Assembly (NCBI GenBank): GCA_902475535.1
Contig: CABRZR010000007.1
Span: forward strand, 1 to 64,000
DNA length: 64,000 bases
Direction: 5' to 3'
From: QAMH01 sp900556425
GTDB lineage: Bacteria > Actinomycetota > Coriobacteriia > Coriobacteriales > QAMH01
The notes below the pieces were generated by a model. It saw only the letters and a program-made list of their open reading frames with translations. It did not search any database and had not been told where the DNA came from. Positions 27,776 to 37,700 of this stretch are shown here, in pieces. Numbering within the stretch: position 1 is the stretch's first letter; the number at the start of each line of letters is the position of its first letter. The position numbers were made by a program, and so were the translations under genes.

Positions 27776-28566
27776 TACTTGCCACCTTCTTTCCTTGTGC
27801 TCGAACGCCTGCGAATGGCGGCCCATGCCACGAGGGCGATGATCACCACGGCGACCGGAAGGCCGAATTTCACCATATCGCCCGTGCTGGGAAGCCTGGA
27901 ACCGCCGGTGGCCTTGTTCGTGGGAGTGCTGGATTTGTCCTGGGTCACCATCTTGCCGCCGGGAACTTCCGCGGCGAACTCGAGTCGGAGCTTTGCCTCG
28001 GTATCGAAATAGCTGTTGCCATGAGACTCGGGGTCAAGTGCCACGTAGAGCGTGACCTGACCCTGGCCATGCGCCGGAAGATTGTCGAGGAAGAACCATT
28101 CGCCCGTTGCCGTGGTCGCGTCAAACAGGCCCTCGGAATCGGCACCTTCGCCGGAAACGGTCTCGTTACCGATAATCGTCTCGGTCTTGCCACCAGGCCC
28201 CGTATAGCTGAGCCTGTAGGTATAGGAGCCGCCCTTGGCGAGCTCGGTCTCCATGGACTCGAGAACCGAGTTCTTCATGTACCAACTTGCCTCCTCGTCG
28301 CAGTCGTTGAGGAGCTTCACGTCGAAGGTCGCGGAATCACCCGGTTGCATGCCGGAAAGCGTCTTGTTGATATCCGCCGTGCCGTCAGATGTCATGGAAC
28401 TACCCGTGAAGGTCACGGTCCAGCCATCCGTCACCGCCCATGCCGTGGAGGGAAACCCCGCAAACGCCACGCATCCGATGATGACGGCAAGCGCCACTGC
28501 GGCAGCGGCACACGTCACGCGCGCAACGAGACCTGTCCCGTTGGTCATGTCTCGCGCGGCAATCAC
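27775..28566 (-). CDS. LPXTG-anchored surface protein
   Basis: 263 residues. Start is GTG overlapping the upstream TGA (GTGA); an ATG six codons on is an alternative. Signal peptide ends about FPSTAWAVTDGW. The C-terminus has LPSTGD, a hydrophobic helix and RRRSSTRKEGGK, a complete sortase sorting signal. The outer part is beta-rich with no recognised domain. No sortase is encoded in the window, so the housekeeping enzyme must act in trans. Confidence 0.82.
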   Translation of the reverse strand: MIAARDMTNGTGLVARVTCAAAAVALAVIIGCVAFAGFPSTAWAVTDGWTVTFTGSSMTSDGTADINKTLSGMQPGDSATFDVKLLNDCDEEASWYMKNSVLESMETELAKGGSYTYRLSYTGPGGKTETIIGNETVSGEGADSEGLFDATTATGEWFFLDNLPAHGQGQVTLYVALDPESHGNSYFDTEAKLRLEFAAEVPGGKMVTQDKSSTPTNKATGGSRLPSTGDMVKFGLPVAVVIIALVAWAAIRRRSSTRKEGGK

Positions 28567-29249
28567 TCGCTTGCCCCTTCGTTCCAGGCAAGGCCCAGAG
28601 CCTTGACATCAACGCCCCAGGCACTCTTGGCGGCATCGACGGCATAGCTGGTCTGCACCGAATCGACTTGCGCCGAAAGCGCGACGCGCACGCTCGCGTC
28701 ATCGCCCAGCAGGTCAATCACGCTGGGGTCGATCATGATGGCACTCACCGCGGGGCTGGCGGCGCTCGCATTCGGATCAAGCACATCCTTGTAATAGAAG
28801 ACGAGGCGTTCGTCCGTGCATTCGTCCTCGTTCAAGACCCAGTCCTCGCTCGCAGAGACGAGCTCGATGAGTGCGGGATCTATTGCAGGCGCCTTGGAGC
28901 CGTCTGCCGTCTCCCAATACTTGCGCACTGTGAGGCGCACATACTCGCCCATATCGGTATCGTTCTTGACCGAGAGGGCCTCGGCGTACTCCTTACCCGG
29001 AACCAATTGGTCATCACCGGCGAGCAGCTGGCCAAGCAGGGCATCCTTGCCCTCGACGACGGCGCCGTTTTCGGTCAGGTTCACGCCCAGATGCGTCTGC
29101 GCGATGCCCGCGACGTATTGCTCGCTAAAATACGCGAGCTGCGCGCGCGAGGATTGAACGACTCCGACAACGCCCAGGCCAAACAAGACCAGTGCGCCGA
29201 TCACCATGAATGCGAGGGTACGGGAAGAGATCTTCTTAGCGTTTTCCAT
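28563..29249 (-). CDS. Exported SipW-operon protein, camelysin-like
   Basis: 228 residues with one N-terminal hydrophobic segment (about 11-31) followed by QLAYFSEQYVAG, which resembles a SipW-type cleavage region. The mature part is acidic with no Cys in pairs and no anchor. Strong GGGAGG before ATG; overlaps the next gene by 4 bases. Likely a fibre subunit or accessory; assigned mainly from context. Confidence 0.65.
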   Translation of the reverse strand: MENAKKISSRTLAFMVIGALVLFGLGVVGVVQSSRAQLAYFSEQYVAGIAQTHLGVNLTENGAVVEGKDALLGQLLAGDDQLVPGKEYAEALSVKNDTDMGEYVRLTVRKYWETADGSKAPAIDPALIELVSASEDWVLNEDECTDERLVFYYKDVLDPNASAASPAVSAIMIDPSVIDLLGDDASVRVALSAQVDSVQTSYAVDAAKSAWGVDVKALGLAWNEGASE

Positions 29250-29264
29250 GATTATCCTCCCGTC

Positions 29265-29807
29265 CTAGAGATTGCTCGCGGCGCCGACGGGGGCGAAGGT
29301 GCCCTCTGTGAGCGAAATCACGCTATCGCCAAACTTCGCGCAAAGCGTGCCGTCCTCGTAATAGGCGACACCGTGTTGCTGGAATACGGTAATGTCAAAA
29401 CTGCTGGGCGCGTCATCGCTTGGCTTGACGTTGACGTCCAGGCGATCCGTCGTGGCACCCGCCATGAGCGGTTGCGCGTAGTAAACCCATCCGTCGTCCG
29501 AATTCAGGACGACCCAATTGCTCGAAGTCGACCCCACCGACACCGAGGCGAACTCCTCCGAAGGATAGACAGCCTTGAAACGAACCACCACGGGAACATC
29601 CCCCGTGTTCTTGATGGCGATGTCCTTGTTCATGCCATCGAACTCCTCCTCGATCTCCGTGCCAGGAGAAGTCGCGAAGGGCACCGAACCCGAGGCATTC
29701 GACGTGTCCGTGTAGTACGCAAGGGAAACACCAACCGTCGTCAGGGCAAACAGGCAGATTGCCAGACCGGCGACTGCAATGCGCTTGGTAAGGTAACTGC
29801 TTTTCAT
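29265..29807 (-). CDS. TasA/camelysin-like SipW substrate
   Basis: 180 residues. Signal peptide ends VSLAYYTDTSNASG, close to the AYFTDT-type site of TasA, TapA and CalY, which SipW cleaves. The mature part is a beta-rich domain with IKNTGDVPVVVRFKAVYP. TasA-type proteins assemble into matrix fibres in Bacillus; a similar role is inferred here. A very strong GGAGG precedes the ATG, implying high expression. Confidence 0.78.
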   Translation of the reverse strand: MKSSYLTKRIAVAGLAICLFALTTVGVSLAYYTDTSNASGSVPFATSPGTEIEEEFDGMNKDIAIKNTGDVPVVVRFKAVYPSEEFASVSVGSTSSNWVVLNSDDGWVYYAQPLMAGATTDRLDVNVKPSDDAPSSFDITVFQQHGVAYYEDGTLCAKFGDSVISLTEGTFAPVGAASNL

Positions 29808-29833
29808 GAGGAACCTCCTTTCGTCCCCGTGGG

Positions 29834-32557
29834 TTAGTCGGTCACCGGCTCGCCGTCTTTGTAGCGCTGCCAGGTAATCTTTCCATCCTTGTCAATTACC
29901 TTCTTGTAGGAATTGACGATGGCGTTCTCGTAGGTGTTCTGATCATCGTAGGTGTTGTCGAAGCTCACGGTGAACTCTCCGCCAACACCAGCGGTGACAT
30001 GCACATGCTTGCGAGCGATATCCACGACCTTCATGTTCGTAGCCGAAAGCTCCTCGATGGCGTAGTAACCCTCATCCAGACCGGTGAGTTCGGTGCTCTG
30101 CACGCCGTTGGCGGTCAGATGCATCGCAAGCGTGCCTTTCCAGGTAGCGTTCTGAGCGTTACCGTTCCTCACAAACGCCACACAATCTGCCTCGGTATCG
30201 AACCTGTACACGTTGAAGGCGACGTTTGCCTCGTCATACTTGCCAAAGTCGAAGCCCTCGAGACTCTTGGTCACGGTGAGCTTGCTGCCCGCGGGCGCGT
30301 TGGTGAACGTCACGCCAAACTCGTCATTGGCAAGCTCGCCATAGACACCCGTGGCGGTCTTGTCAGTTGCGCCGCTGGGGGCAAGCAAGCTGGAGACAGG
30401 CGTGTTATCGGTATTCACGATCGTGTCCTGAGTTGCCTGTCCAAAGCCAAGGTCCTTACCCGCATCGACGGTGTAGCCTTGCAGGCTGTAGGTCTTGGCG
30501 ACAACGCCCTCGAGAAGCTCGTTGACGATGATCGAACCCGGCTCGCCCTCGACATGCTTGTACGGAACGTCCGCGAAGGTGATGTACTGACCGGCCTTGA
30601 GTTCGATTCCCGTCACCTTGTTCTGAACCACGTTATATGTCTTCGAGCCAATCTCCTTGCCATCACTCTTGTTGTAAATGGTGCCGGTGATGGACACGGG
30701 GTTGGGAGTCGTTCCGATGTAATACTCAGAAGTTGCCCACTCAGGCGAAAGAATCATCTCAAAATCGAACGTGGCGTCAGGATCATCAGCACCTTCGAGC
30801 ATCTTGGAGATGGTAACCTTCGCCTTGCCATCGACCGGCGTTTCCTGCGAAGGCGGGGTCACCTGCCTGTTCGTGACGGTCACGGTCGTCAAACCATTGG
30901 CGCCCAACGCGCCATCAGCCGTACCCAGGGCATTTGAGTCATGATGCGAGTCCCCGACTTTGGTGACGGTGCACGTGCCCTTGTCAGAGCTGACATTGCC
31001 AAACTTGTACGAGGCAGCGGGCTGCTCCTCCGTGCCTTCCTTTACATCGTAGGAAAGCTCCTTGATGATGTACGTGCCTTCTTTGTCGTCGAGGGCGAAG
31101 GGCATGTCCGCGAACTCGATGCTCTCGCCTGCGTGCAGGCTGAAAGTAATCGCATGATTCTCATCGAAGATGTACTCCGACGTTACCTCGTTTCCGGCGG
31201 CATCGACGAGCTTGCCGGAAACCTTACGACCCTTGTACGTCACATCTTTCCCGAACCCAGGCGAAGCGATGAGCTCGAAATTGAAGACGGCCGTGGGATC
31301 ATCCTTTACATCATCCGCAGACTTCTCGACGCTCTTGGTGATCTTCAGCGGCCTTGGGTCGAGCGCCTTCTTGTTGGAGAAGACGACCTCGGTGGCGTGA
31401 GTGATGTACTCTTCGCCATATTGATACCATGACCAATTAGGCGTCACTTCGTTGTGATCTTTATCGTAATAAAACCGAACCTCACTGCAAAGCGCAACAA
31501 ATTTGCCATCTACAACATAGCCACTGCCCTTATCAGTCTCTCCGGCACCAGTATTCGGCTCATCAACGACATTTCCATCAAAATCGTAGTAGACCCAGCC
31601 ATTTTGATTAATGTTGAAATACCAATTTGCAGTCGCCGGATCAGTATCGTTATTGAAATATATATCGCTATAATAGTCATCCGAATCACAGTTTGGATCA
31701 GCAATTTCATTACCATTCGCGTCAAAGAACGTATATTTATAACCGTAATCGTCTTTACCGCAATTAGGTTCATTCACCACATTGTCATCATCATCGTAAT
31801 ACGTGTATAGATATTCCTTGTAGTTGTCATAAGCGGTCTTGGCAGTGGTGCCCGTGCCATCGATCGTGCCTTTTGCAGCATCGGGGCGCACCTCGACTCC
31901 CGAAAAGTCGTAGCCGACCTTGGCAGCGGCGCTGTCGTAACCGATGAGCTCCTTCACGATGAAGTTGCTGTCCTTTTTATTGCCATGTTTATCGTAGGCA
32001 TCATCATAGGCAAATGGCATGTCCTCGAAGAGAATGCGCTGCCCAGCCTTGAGCGAGAATCTAACCGTATGGTCCTTGATGCCAAGAGTCACCATGCCAA
32101 GAACAGGGTTGCCATAATCGTCTGTCGCGTCTGTTACGGCTGTCATGCCATTGATCGTATAGGCTCCCGAAGCACTACTGGCATCGACGGCAGCAGGCGT
32201 AAGGGTGGCATTGCCGGTGTCATCATAGGTGACGTCGTAAACAACACCCTCAACTGACGTGACCTTAGAGCCTTTAGTGTCCTCGTCGATCTGGTTGAGC
32301 TCGTCATCGACGTATTCGGGCGAGACGGTCAGCTCGAAATCGAACAACGTGTCGCCCGAGGATTCCGTCCCCGGCTCCAGCTGCTTTTCGACGGACACCG
32401 GCTTTAGGACGGGATTGTAGCTACCACCCTCATAGCCGTTGGCTATTGCGGCAAATGCTATGGCAACGCCCACCAGAACGGCCATGATTGCCACTATTGC
32501 CATGGGGATGAACTTCCGCCTGGAAGCTCCTTGCACTTCGACGCTCGCATTGCTCAT
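29834..32557 (-). CDS. Large pilin-like protein with isopeptide-type repeats
   Basis: 907 residues from the second ATG (GAGGAGG nine bases before it). Membrane/signal segment at about 19-42. Four related units follow, starting VSVEKQLEPG (~55), LKITKSVEKS (~404), KVTISKMLEG (~586) and LTVTKSLEGF (~762). Each has FDFEL, then GQxIxFxDxPF and a YxIKEL strand, as in FctA/Spy0128 pilins where Lys-Asn isopeptide bonds form. Residues ~242-372 are an AT-rich-coded Tyr/Asp/Asn repeat. No LPXTG or C-terminal helix. First gene of the surface operon and probably its main structural protein. Confidence 0.8.
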   Translation of the reverse strand: MSNASVEVQGASRRKFIPMAIVAIMAVLVGVAIAFAAIANGYEGGSYNPVLKPVSVEKQLEPGTESSGDTLFDFELTVSPEYVDDELNQIDEDTKGSKVTSVEGVVYDVTYDDTGNATLTPAAVDASSASGAYTINGMTAVTDATDDYGNPVLGMVTLGIKDHTVRFSLKAGQRILFEDMPFAYDDAYDKHGNKKDSNFIVKELIGYDSAAAKVGYDFSGVEVRPDAAKGTIDGTGTTAKTAYDNYKEYLYTYYDDDDNVVNEPNCGKDDYGYKYTFFDANGNEIADPNCDSDDYYSDIYFNNDTDPATANWYFNINQNGWVYYDFDGNVVDEPNTGAGETDKGSGYVVDGKFVALCSEVRFYYDKDHNEVTPNWSWYQYGEEYITHATEVVFSNKKALDPRPLKITKSVEKSADDVKDDPTAVFNFELIASPGFGKDVTYKGRKVSGKLVDAAGNEVTSEYIFDENHAITFSLHAGESIEFADMPFALDDKEGTYIIKELSYDVKEGTEEQPAASYKFGNVSSDKGTCTVTKVGDSHHDSNALGTADGALGANGLTTVTVTNRQVTPPSQETPVDGKAKVTISKMLEGADDPDATFDFEMILSPEWATSEYYIGTTPNPVSITGTIYNKSDGKEIGSKTYNVVQNKVTGIELKAGQYITFADVPYKHVEGEPGSIIVNELLEGVVAKTYSLQGYTVDAGKDLGFGQATQDTIVNTDNTPVSSLLAPSGATDKTATGVYGELANDEFGVTFTNAPAGSKLTVTKSLEGFDFGKYDEANVAFNVYRFDTEADCVAFVRNGNAQNATWKGTLAMHLTANGVQSTELTGLDEGYYAIEELSATNMKVVDIARKHVHVTAGVGGEFTVSFDNTYDDQNTYENAIVNSYKKVIDKDGKITWQRYKDGEPVTD

Positions 32558-32649
32558 ACGCCACAACCTCCTCATCTTACGAAGGTCTTCTTTCCTTAGT
32601 CGTTTTCCCCGCTCAAAGAGGAAATAACGACAGTAATTCCAAGATAGCT

Positions 32650-32679
32650 ATTATAAGCGAGCGTTGACCTCACGGGCAA
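32650..32679 (-). promoter_or_regulatory. Candidate promoter of the surface operon
   Basis: On the minus strand TATAAT (32650-32655) is preceded by TTGCCC (32674-32679) with an 18-base spacer. It overlaps the end of the amidase gene and lies about 95 bases before the pilin-like gene. Confidence 0.55.
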
Positions 32680-33349
32680 GAGCCGGGAGCTTACCGTTGA
32701 GATACGGACCGGGACATATTGTGTCCGGATTGAACATGCGATGGGTCGTCAACGTGCCGCTCTCATCACCCGTGTAGGTGAACTCGACGATGCCGTTGCG
32801 CTTGCAAATGTCGACGCAGAGCTCGACGAGCGCGTCGTAAGCGGCATCGCTCACGTGCCAATCCCCGTCCGCCTCGTCATTGGCTACCTCGATGGTGATG
32901 GCGCGCTCGTCGTTCTCCCGGTCGCTCGAGGTCCAGGCCCGGTTCTTCTCCTCGACGTAAAGGGCCACGTTGCCATCGCTGTCTATGGCATAGTTGGAAG
33001 ATGCGCGCCGGTCACGGTCAGAAAAGCGACTACCCAGCTCCTCGAGAGAGAGATTACCGGCCATGTGGTGAATGGTAATCTTCGTGATGTCGTCATCGCG
33101 TGGGAAATCCGCATTGGGACTCAACATCACGTAATCGGTAAGCGGACTGTTATCGGCGATGACCTGCGCCTGTTCCTCCTGCGTTAGCACACGTCCGACG
33201 TTGTCGGGCAAGGAACTATATTCGGCGATGCAGAGAACAGCCACAGCCATGACAAGGACGACAAAGCCAACGAGCAGCAAGCGCGCGGCACGCCATGGAT
33301 GCCCTGGGGCACCTGGGGCGGCAGCATCGTGTCTCACATCGTCTCCCAT
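32651..33349 (-). CDS. N-acetylmuramoyl-L-alanine amidase (Amidase_2/PGRP)
   Basis: 232 residues with an N-terminal membrane helix (about 23-43) and an outer amidase domain. Zinc-site histidines appear in KITIHHMAG (94-95) and in TTHRMFNPDTICPGPYL, the usual C-terminal His/Cys pair. Splits the glycan-peptide bond of peptidoglycan outside the cell. GGGAGG before ATG; 12 bases after the O-antigen-ligase-like gene. Confidence 0.88.
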   Translation of the reverse strand: MGDDVRHDAAAPGAPGHPWRAARLLLVGFVVLVMAVAVLCIAEYSSLPDNVGRVLTQEEQAQVIADNSPLTDYVMLSPNADFPRDDDITKITIHHMAGNLSLEELGSRFSDRDRRASSNYAIDSDGNVALYVEEKNRAWTSSDRENDERAITIEVANDEADGDWHVSDAAYDALVELCVDICKRNGIVEFTYTGDESGTLTTHRMFNPDTICPGPYLNGKLPALAREVNARL

Positions 33350-33361
33350 GGCTCCACCTCC

Positions 33362-34741
33362 CTAGATTCCCAGCGCGTAGCAGAGGGCAAGGACGGCAAA
33401 CCCCAGGGCAAAGACTCCGGCAAGAATCTTGACCGGTGCGCCGCACAGGCACGCCCCCGTCTCTCGCGGGGAGCCCGCCGTCATCATCATAAGACCGGTG
33501 ATCGCCGGGAAGAAGAAGCTCGTGTCGAACATATTGTGGACGAAGAAGGCGATGAAGCCGCCACGTTGCTCGGGATTGCGGCGCTTGAGAAAGAAGCGCA
33601 CGACGATGACCAGCAACATGAGCGCCGCTATGAGGCCAAGTTCCACGGAGATGTGCAGCAGGCTGTTGTGGATGTGCCAGGTGTTGAAGTACGTGTCGCC
33701 ATCCGCCATGTTCAGCATGCGCCACTGGTAGGGGCCGACGCCGAAGAGCGGATTGACGGACAGGTAGCCAAAGCCGTTGCCCATCATCTCGAGGCGCTCG
33801 ACGAAGGTCGCCGGTGCACTGCCGCGAATGCATGCGGCGACAACGGCGAGGAGGGGCCCCAGGATGGCGAGGGGCGCCGTAAGGCGCATGTGCGCCCGCA
33901 GGTAGTCGTCGAGACGGGGCCAGAACACCGCAAGCACGATGAGGTAGGCGAGCGTGACGACGTTGAAGAGCGGCAGATCGCCCCAGGACGGCGCAAGGTA
34001 CAGGCACAGACCCGTCCCCACCCCAATCGCGAGCTCGACGACCATGACGGCGGCATCGGCTCCCACCGCGCTCCAGGTCCGATCGCGCTTGCCGTAGAGC
34101 AGCATCGCTATGGCACCGATGACGAGGGCGCCAAAGCTGCCGAGCGAAAGCGTGAGGGCAAGGGCCACGAGAATGATGGGCTCACCGTGGCGCAAGACAC
34201 GATCGGGCGTTTCATCGGACTTGAGGGCACGCAGGGCAAACCAGGCAATCACCAGGAAGATGCCCTCGGCGTTCGCACCGGAAAGCGGCCAGTTCAGCCG
34301 GGATACCACGCCACCGAACGCATTGCAGGCAAAGAGCACGATGGCGACAGCACCCGCCACGATGGCCCAGGCTACGCATCCCCGACGCATGAGGAATGCC
34401 TCTTCGTCACCCATGCTGGCTATGGCCAGGTAGATTGCGAGGAAAACCGCCTCCACGCATACGTAGCCCTCGGTCAGGGTCCCGTAGGTGACAAAGGTCG
34501 CGATGGCACCTATGACGATGTAGATGACGAGCGGTATGAAGATCCACAGGTCAAGCTTCATGCTGCGCTTCGTGAGAATGGCGACGCAGAGCATCGCGCC
34601 GAGTGCGCATACGAACATGGCGTTTCCGACGCCGGTAAACGACAGTGCGACGATGGCCAACAGCATGCAAATGGCCACGCAGTTGTCGCTCACGAACTGG
34701 GCAACGTCGAAGCGCGGGGTGTCTGCGGACTTCACGCCCAC
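33362..34741 (-). CDS. O-antigen ligase/polymerase-like membrane protein
   Basis: About 459 residues with some 11-12 membrane helices. The loop SVNPLFGVGPYQWRM followed by HIHNSLLHISVELGLIAAL is the Wzy_C/RfaL type region, which joins or polymerises surface glycans. Start is uncertain: GTG codons at 34741 and 34735 follow the upstream stop by one base; an ATG further up would overlap the activase gene by 86 bases. No glycosyltransferases are near. Confidence 0.72.
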   Translation of the reverse strand: MGVKSADTPRFDVAQFVSDNCVAICMLLAIVALSFTGVGNAMFVCALGAMLCVAILTKRSMKLDLWIFIPLVIYIVIGAIATFVTYGTLTEGYVCVEAVFLAIYLAIASMGDEEAFLMRRGCVAWAIVAGAVAIVLFACNAFGGVVSRLNWPLSGANAEGIFLVIAWFALRALKSDETPDRVLRHGEPIILVALALTLSLGSFGALVIGAIAMLLYGKRDRTWSAVGADAAVMVVELAIGVGTGLCLYLAPSWGDLPLFNVVTLAYLIVLAVFWPRLDDYLRAHMRLTAPLAILGPLLAVVAACIRGSAPATFVERLEMMGNGFGYLSVNPLFGVGPYQWRMLNMADGDTYFNTWHIHNSLLHISVELGLIAALMLLVIVVRFFLKRRNPEQRGGFIAFFVHNMFDTSFFFPAITGLMMMTAGSPRETGACLCGAPVKILAGVFALGFAVLALCYALGI

Positions 34742-34742
34742 C

Positions 34743-37700
34743 CTAGGCCCTCGCAGCGTCTTCCTCGACACGATCCATAACCTGGGCGGCTTGCTCCTCG
34801 GCCTGCTCCTTCTGGTTGTTGAACGCAACGGCGATCATGAGCTTGATGCGGTTGAGCTGATTGACCTCGCTCGCGCCCGGGTCGTAATCCACGGCCACGA
34901 TGTTGCTCTGCGGGTACTGGCGGCGCATCTCCTTGATGACCGCCTTGCCCACGACGTGGTTTGGCAGGCACGCGAAGGGCTGGCAGCACACGATGTTGGG
35001 CGTGCCCTCCTTCACGAGCTCGACCATCTCGCCCGTGAGCAGCCATCCCTCGCCCATGGTGTTACCCAGGTCGATGATGTCGCTTGCGCCCTGGGCGATG
35101 TCCTCGATATGCATGATGGGCTCGAAGCGCTCGGAGGCGGCCAGGGCCTTGCGCACCGGATCGCGCAGCTTCTCGAAGAACGCGACCACGCCCTTGGCGC
35201 CCACGTACTTCTTGAGGTTGGGCGTGAGCTCCTGGTGCCTGAACGCCGGATTGAGCATGCCGAAGAGAAAGAAGTCAACGAGGCCGGGAACGTTTGCCTC
35301 GCAGCCCTCCTCCTCGATGATTTGCACGATCTGGTTGTTTGCCGTGGGATGGAACTTCACGAGGATCTCGCCCACGACGCCCACGCGCGGCTTACTACCG
35401 AAGTTGACGCAGGGCAGTGTGTCGAAGTCGTGCACGATTTCCTTGATGACGCGTTTGACGTCCTTCCACTTGAAGTCGCACACGTTTTCCTTGAGGTAAT
35501 CCATCCACTTGCGGAAGAGCTTATCGGTGCTGCCCGGAACCTCCTCGTAGGGACGCACGCGATACAGGCACATCATGAGCAAATCGCCCAGGATAAGCGC
35601 GGGGACAGCCGTCTTGAGCATCGTGGGAGTGACCTCGAAGCCGGAGTTGCGCTCGCCCGTGTCATTGAACGATAGCGAGATGACCGGCACGTGATCGAGC
35701 CCCGCCTCGTGCAGGCCCTTGCGGATGAGCGAGATGTAGTTGGTGGCACGGCAGCCGCCACCGGTCTGCGTGATGATGAAGGCCGTCTTGTCCATGTCGT
35801 ACTTGCCGCTGGTGGCCGCTTCCATAATCTGGCCGGTCACGAGGATGGACGGATAGCAGATGTCGTTGTTCACGTACTTGAGGCCCGCATCCACGGCCGA
35901 CGGGTCCACGCTCGGCAGCAGCTCCATGTTGTAGCCGTAGTGATGGAAGATGGGCACGAGCAGCTCGAAGTGAATGGGCGACATTTGCGGAGCGAGAATC
36001 TTGTAGCCCGCGTCCTGCATCTCCTTCGTGTACTCGGCACGCGGGAACTCGGTCGAGGCCGCGGCGCGATTGGGCGCGAAGTCGAAGTCAATGTTGCATT
36101 CGCTCGGCAGTTCGGGCTCGACATCGACCGACGTCGCGTCGCCCTTGTCGGTACGCAGCGTCTCGACGGAGGCAGCCGCGATATCGACAGCCGCCGAGTT
36201 CTTGCCCGGCTGCGTGAGCATCTCGCCCAACTCCTCCTGCTGGCGCAACGCGGCCATGAGCGAGCGAATGCGGATGCGTGCCGCACCCAGGTTCGAGACC
36301 TCGTCGATCTTGATGACGGTGTAGACCTTGCCGCTGCCCTCGATGATCTCCTGCACTTCGTCGGTGGTAAGCGCGTCGAGGCCGCAGCCAAACGAGTTCA
36401 TCTGCACGAGGTCGAGGTCGCTTCGCTGCGTGACGACCTTCGCGGCGTTGTAGAGGCGCGTGTGATACATCCACTGGTCGTACACGCGCAAATTGCGCTG
36501 CAGCTCTCCCAGATGCGCCACGGAATCCTCGGTGAGCACGGCCATGCCATAGCCGCAGATGAGCTCGGGCAACGAGTGGTTGATCTCGGGGTCGATGTGG
36601 TAGGGACGACCCGCCAACACGATGCCGTGACCGTTGTTCTCCTCGATCCAGCGTAGGGTCTCCTCGCCCTTGGCACGCATGGTCGACTTGAAGTCGAGGT
36701 CCGCCTGCCACGCAAGGTCGATGGCATCGGAAATCTCGACACGCGTGGGCCACTGCATGGCCAGCACATCGACACCTTGGGCCTTGAGGTCTTCCTTGCG
36801 TTTCTTCACGAGATGCTCGAAGAGGCGTTTCTTGAGGGCCTTCTTGTCGTCATAGGGAATGAACGGGTTGAGGAATTGCGTGCGACTATCCTCGAGCTCG
36901 TCGATATTGAGCTTGAGCGCCTCGGAATAGCTCATGACGATGGGGCAGTTATAGTGGTTGTTCGCGCCCTCGTCCTCCTGACGCTCCCAGCGGATGCAAG
37001 GCATCCAGATGAAGTCCACGTCCTTGTCGAGCAGATCCATGATGTGACCGTGCGACAGCTTGGCCGGATAGCAGGCGTTCTCGGAAGGCATGGACTCGAT
37101 GCCGGCCTCGTAGGTCTTCTTCGTGGAGGGGTCCGAGAGCACCACGCGATAGCCCAGATGCGTGAAGAAGCTGTGCCAGAACGGGTAGTTCTCGTACATG
37201 TTGAGTGCACGCGGAATGCCCACCGTGCCGTACTTGGCGGCTTCCTCGACAAGCGGTTCGCGGTCGAAGAGCAGCTTGTCCTTGTACGCGAAGAGATTGG
37301 GCACTTCCTTGGCCGGCTTCTTGATGCCGGCGCCGCGCTCGCAACGGTTACCCGTGATGAAGCGGCGATGCTTGCCCGTCTCCTCGTCGATGCCGAAGTC
37401 GTTGATGGTGAGCAGGCAGTTGTTCTCGCAGCGTCCGCAGCGCACCGCCGTGTGCTTGATCTCGAGCTCGTCGATCTGCGCAGGACGCAGCAGCGTGGAC
37501 TTCGCGCCCGTCGCGCGATCGCGTGCCAGTAGCGCGGCACCCCAAGCCCCCATGTTGCCGGCGATGTCGGGACGGATGGCGTCGTGCTCGCTCAGGTTCT
37601 CGAAAGCACGAAGCACGGCATCGTTGAGGAAGGTGCCGCCTTGGACCACCGCATGCTCGCCCAGCTCGGAAGCATCGCGCAGCTTGATGACCTTGAACAG

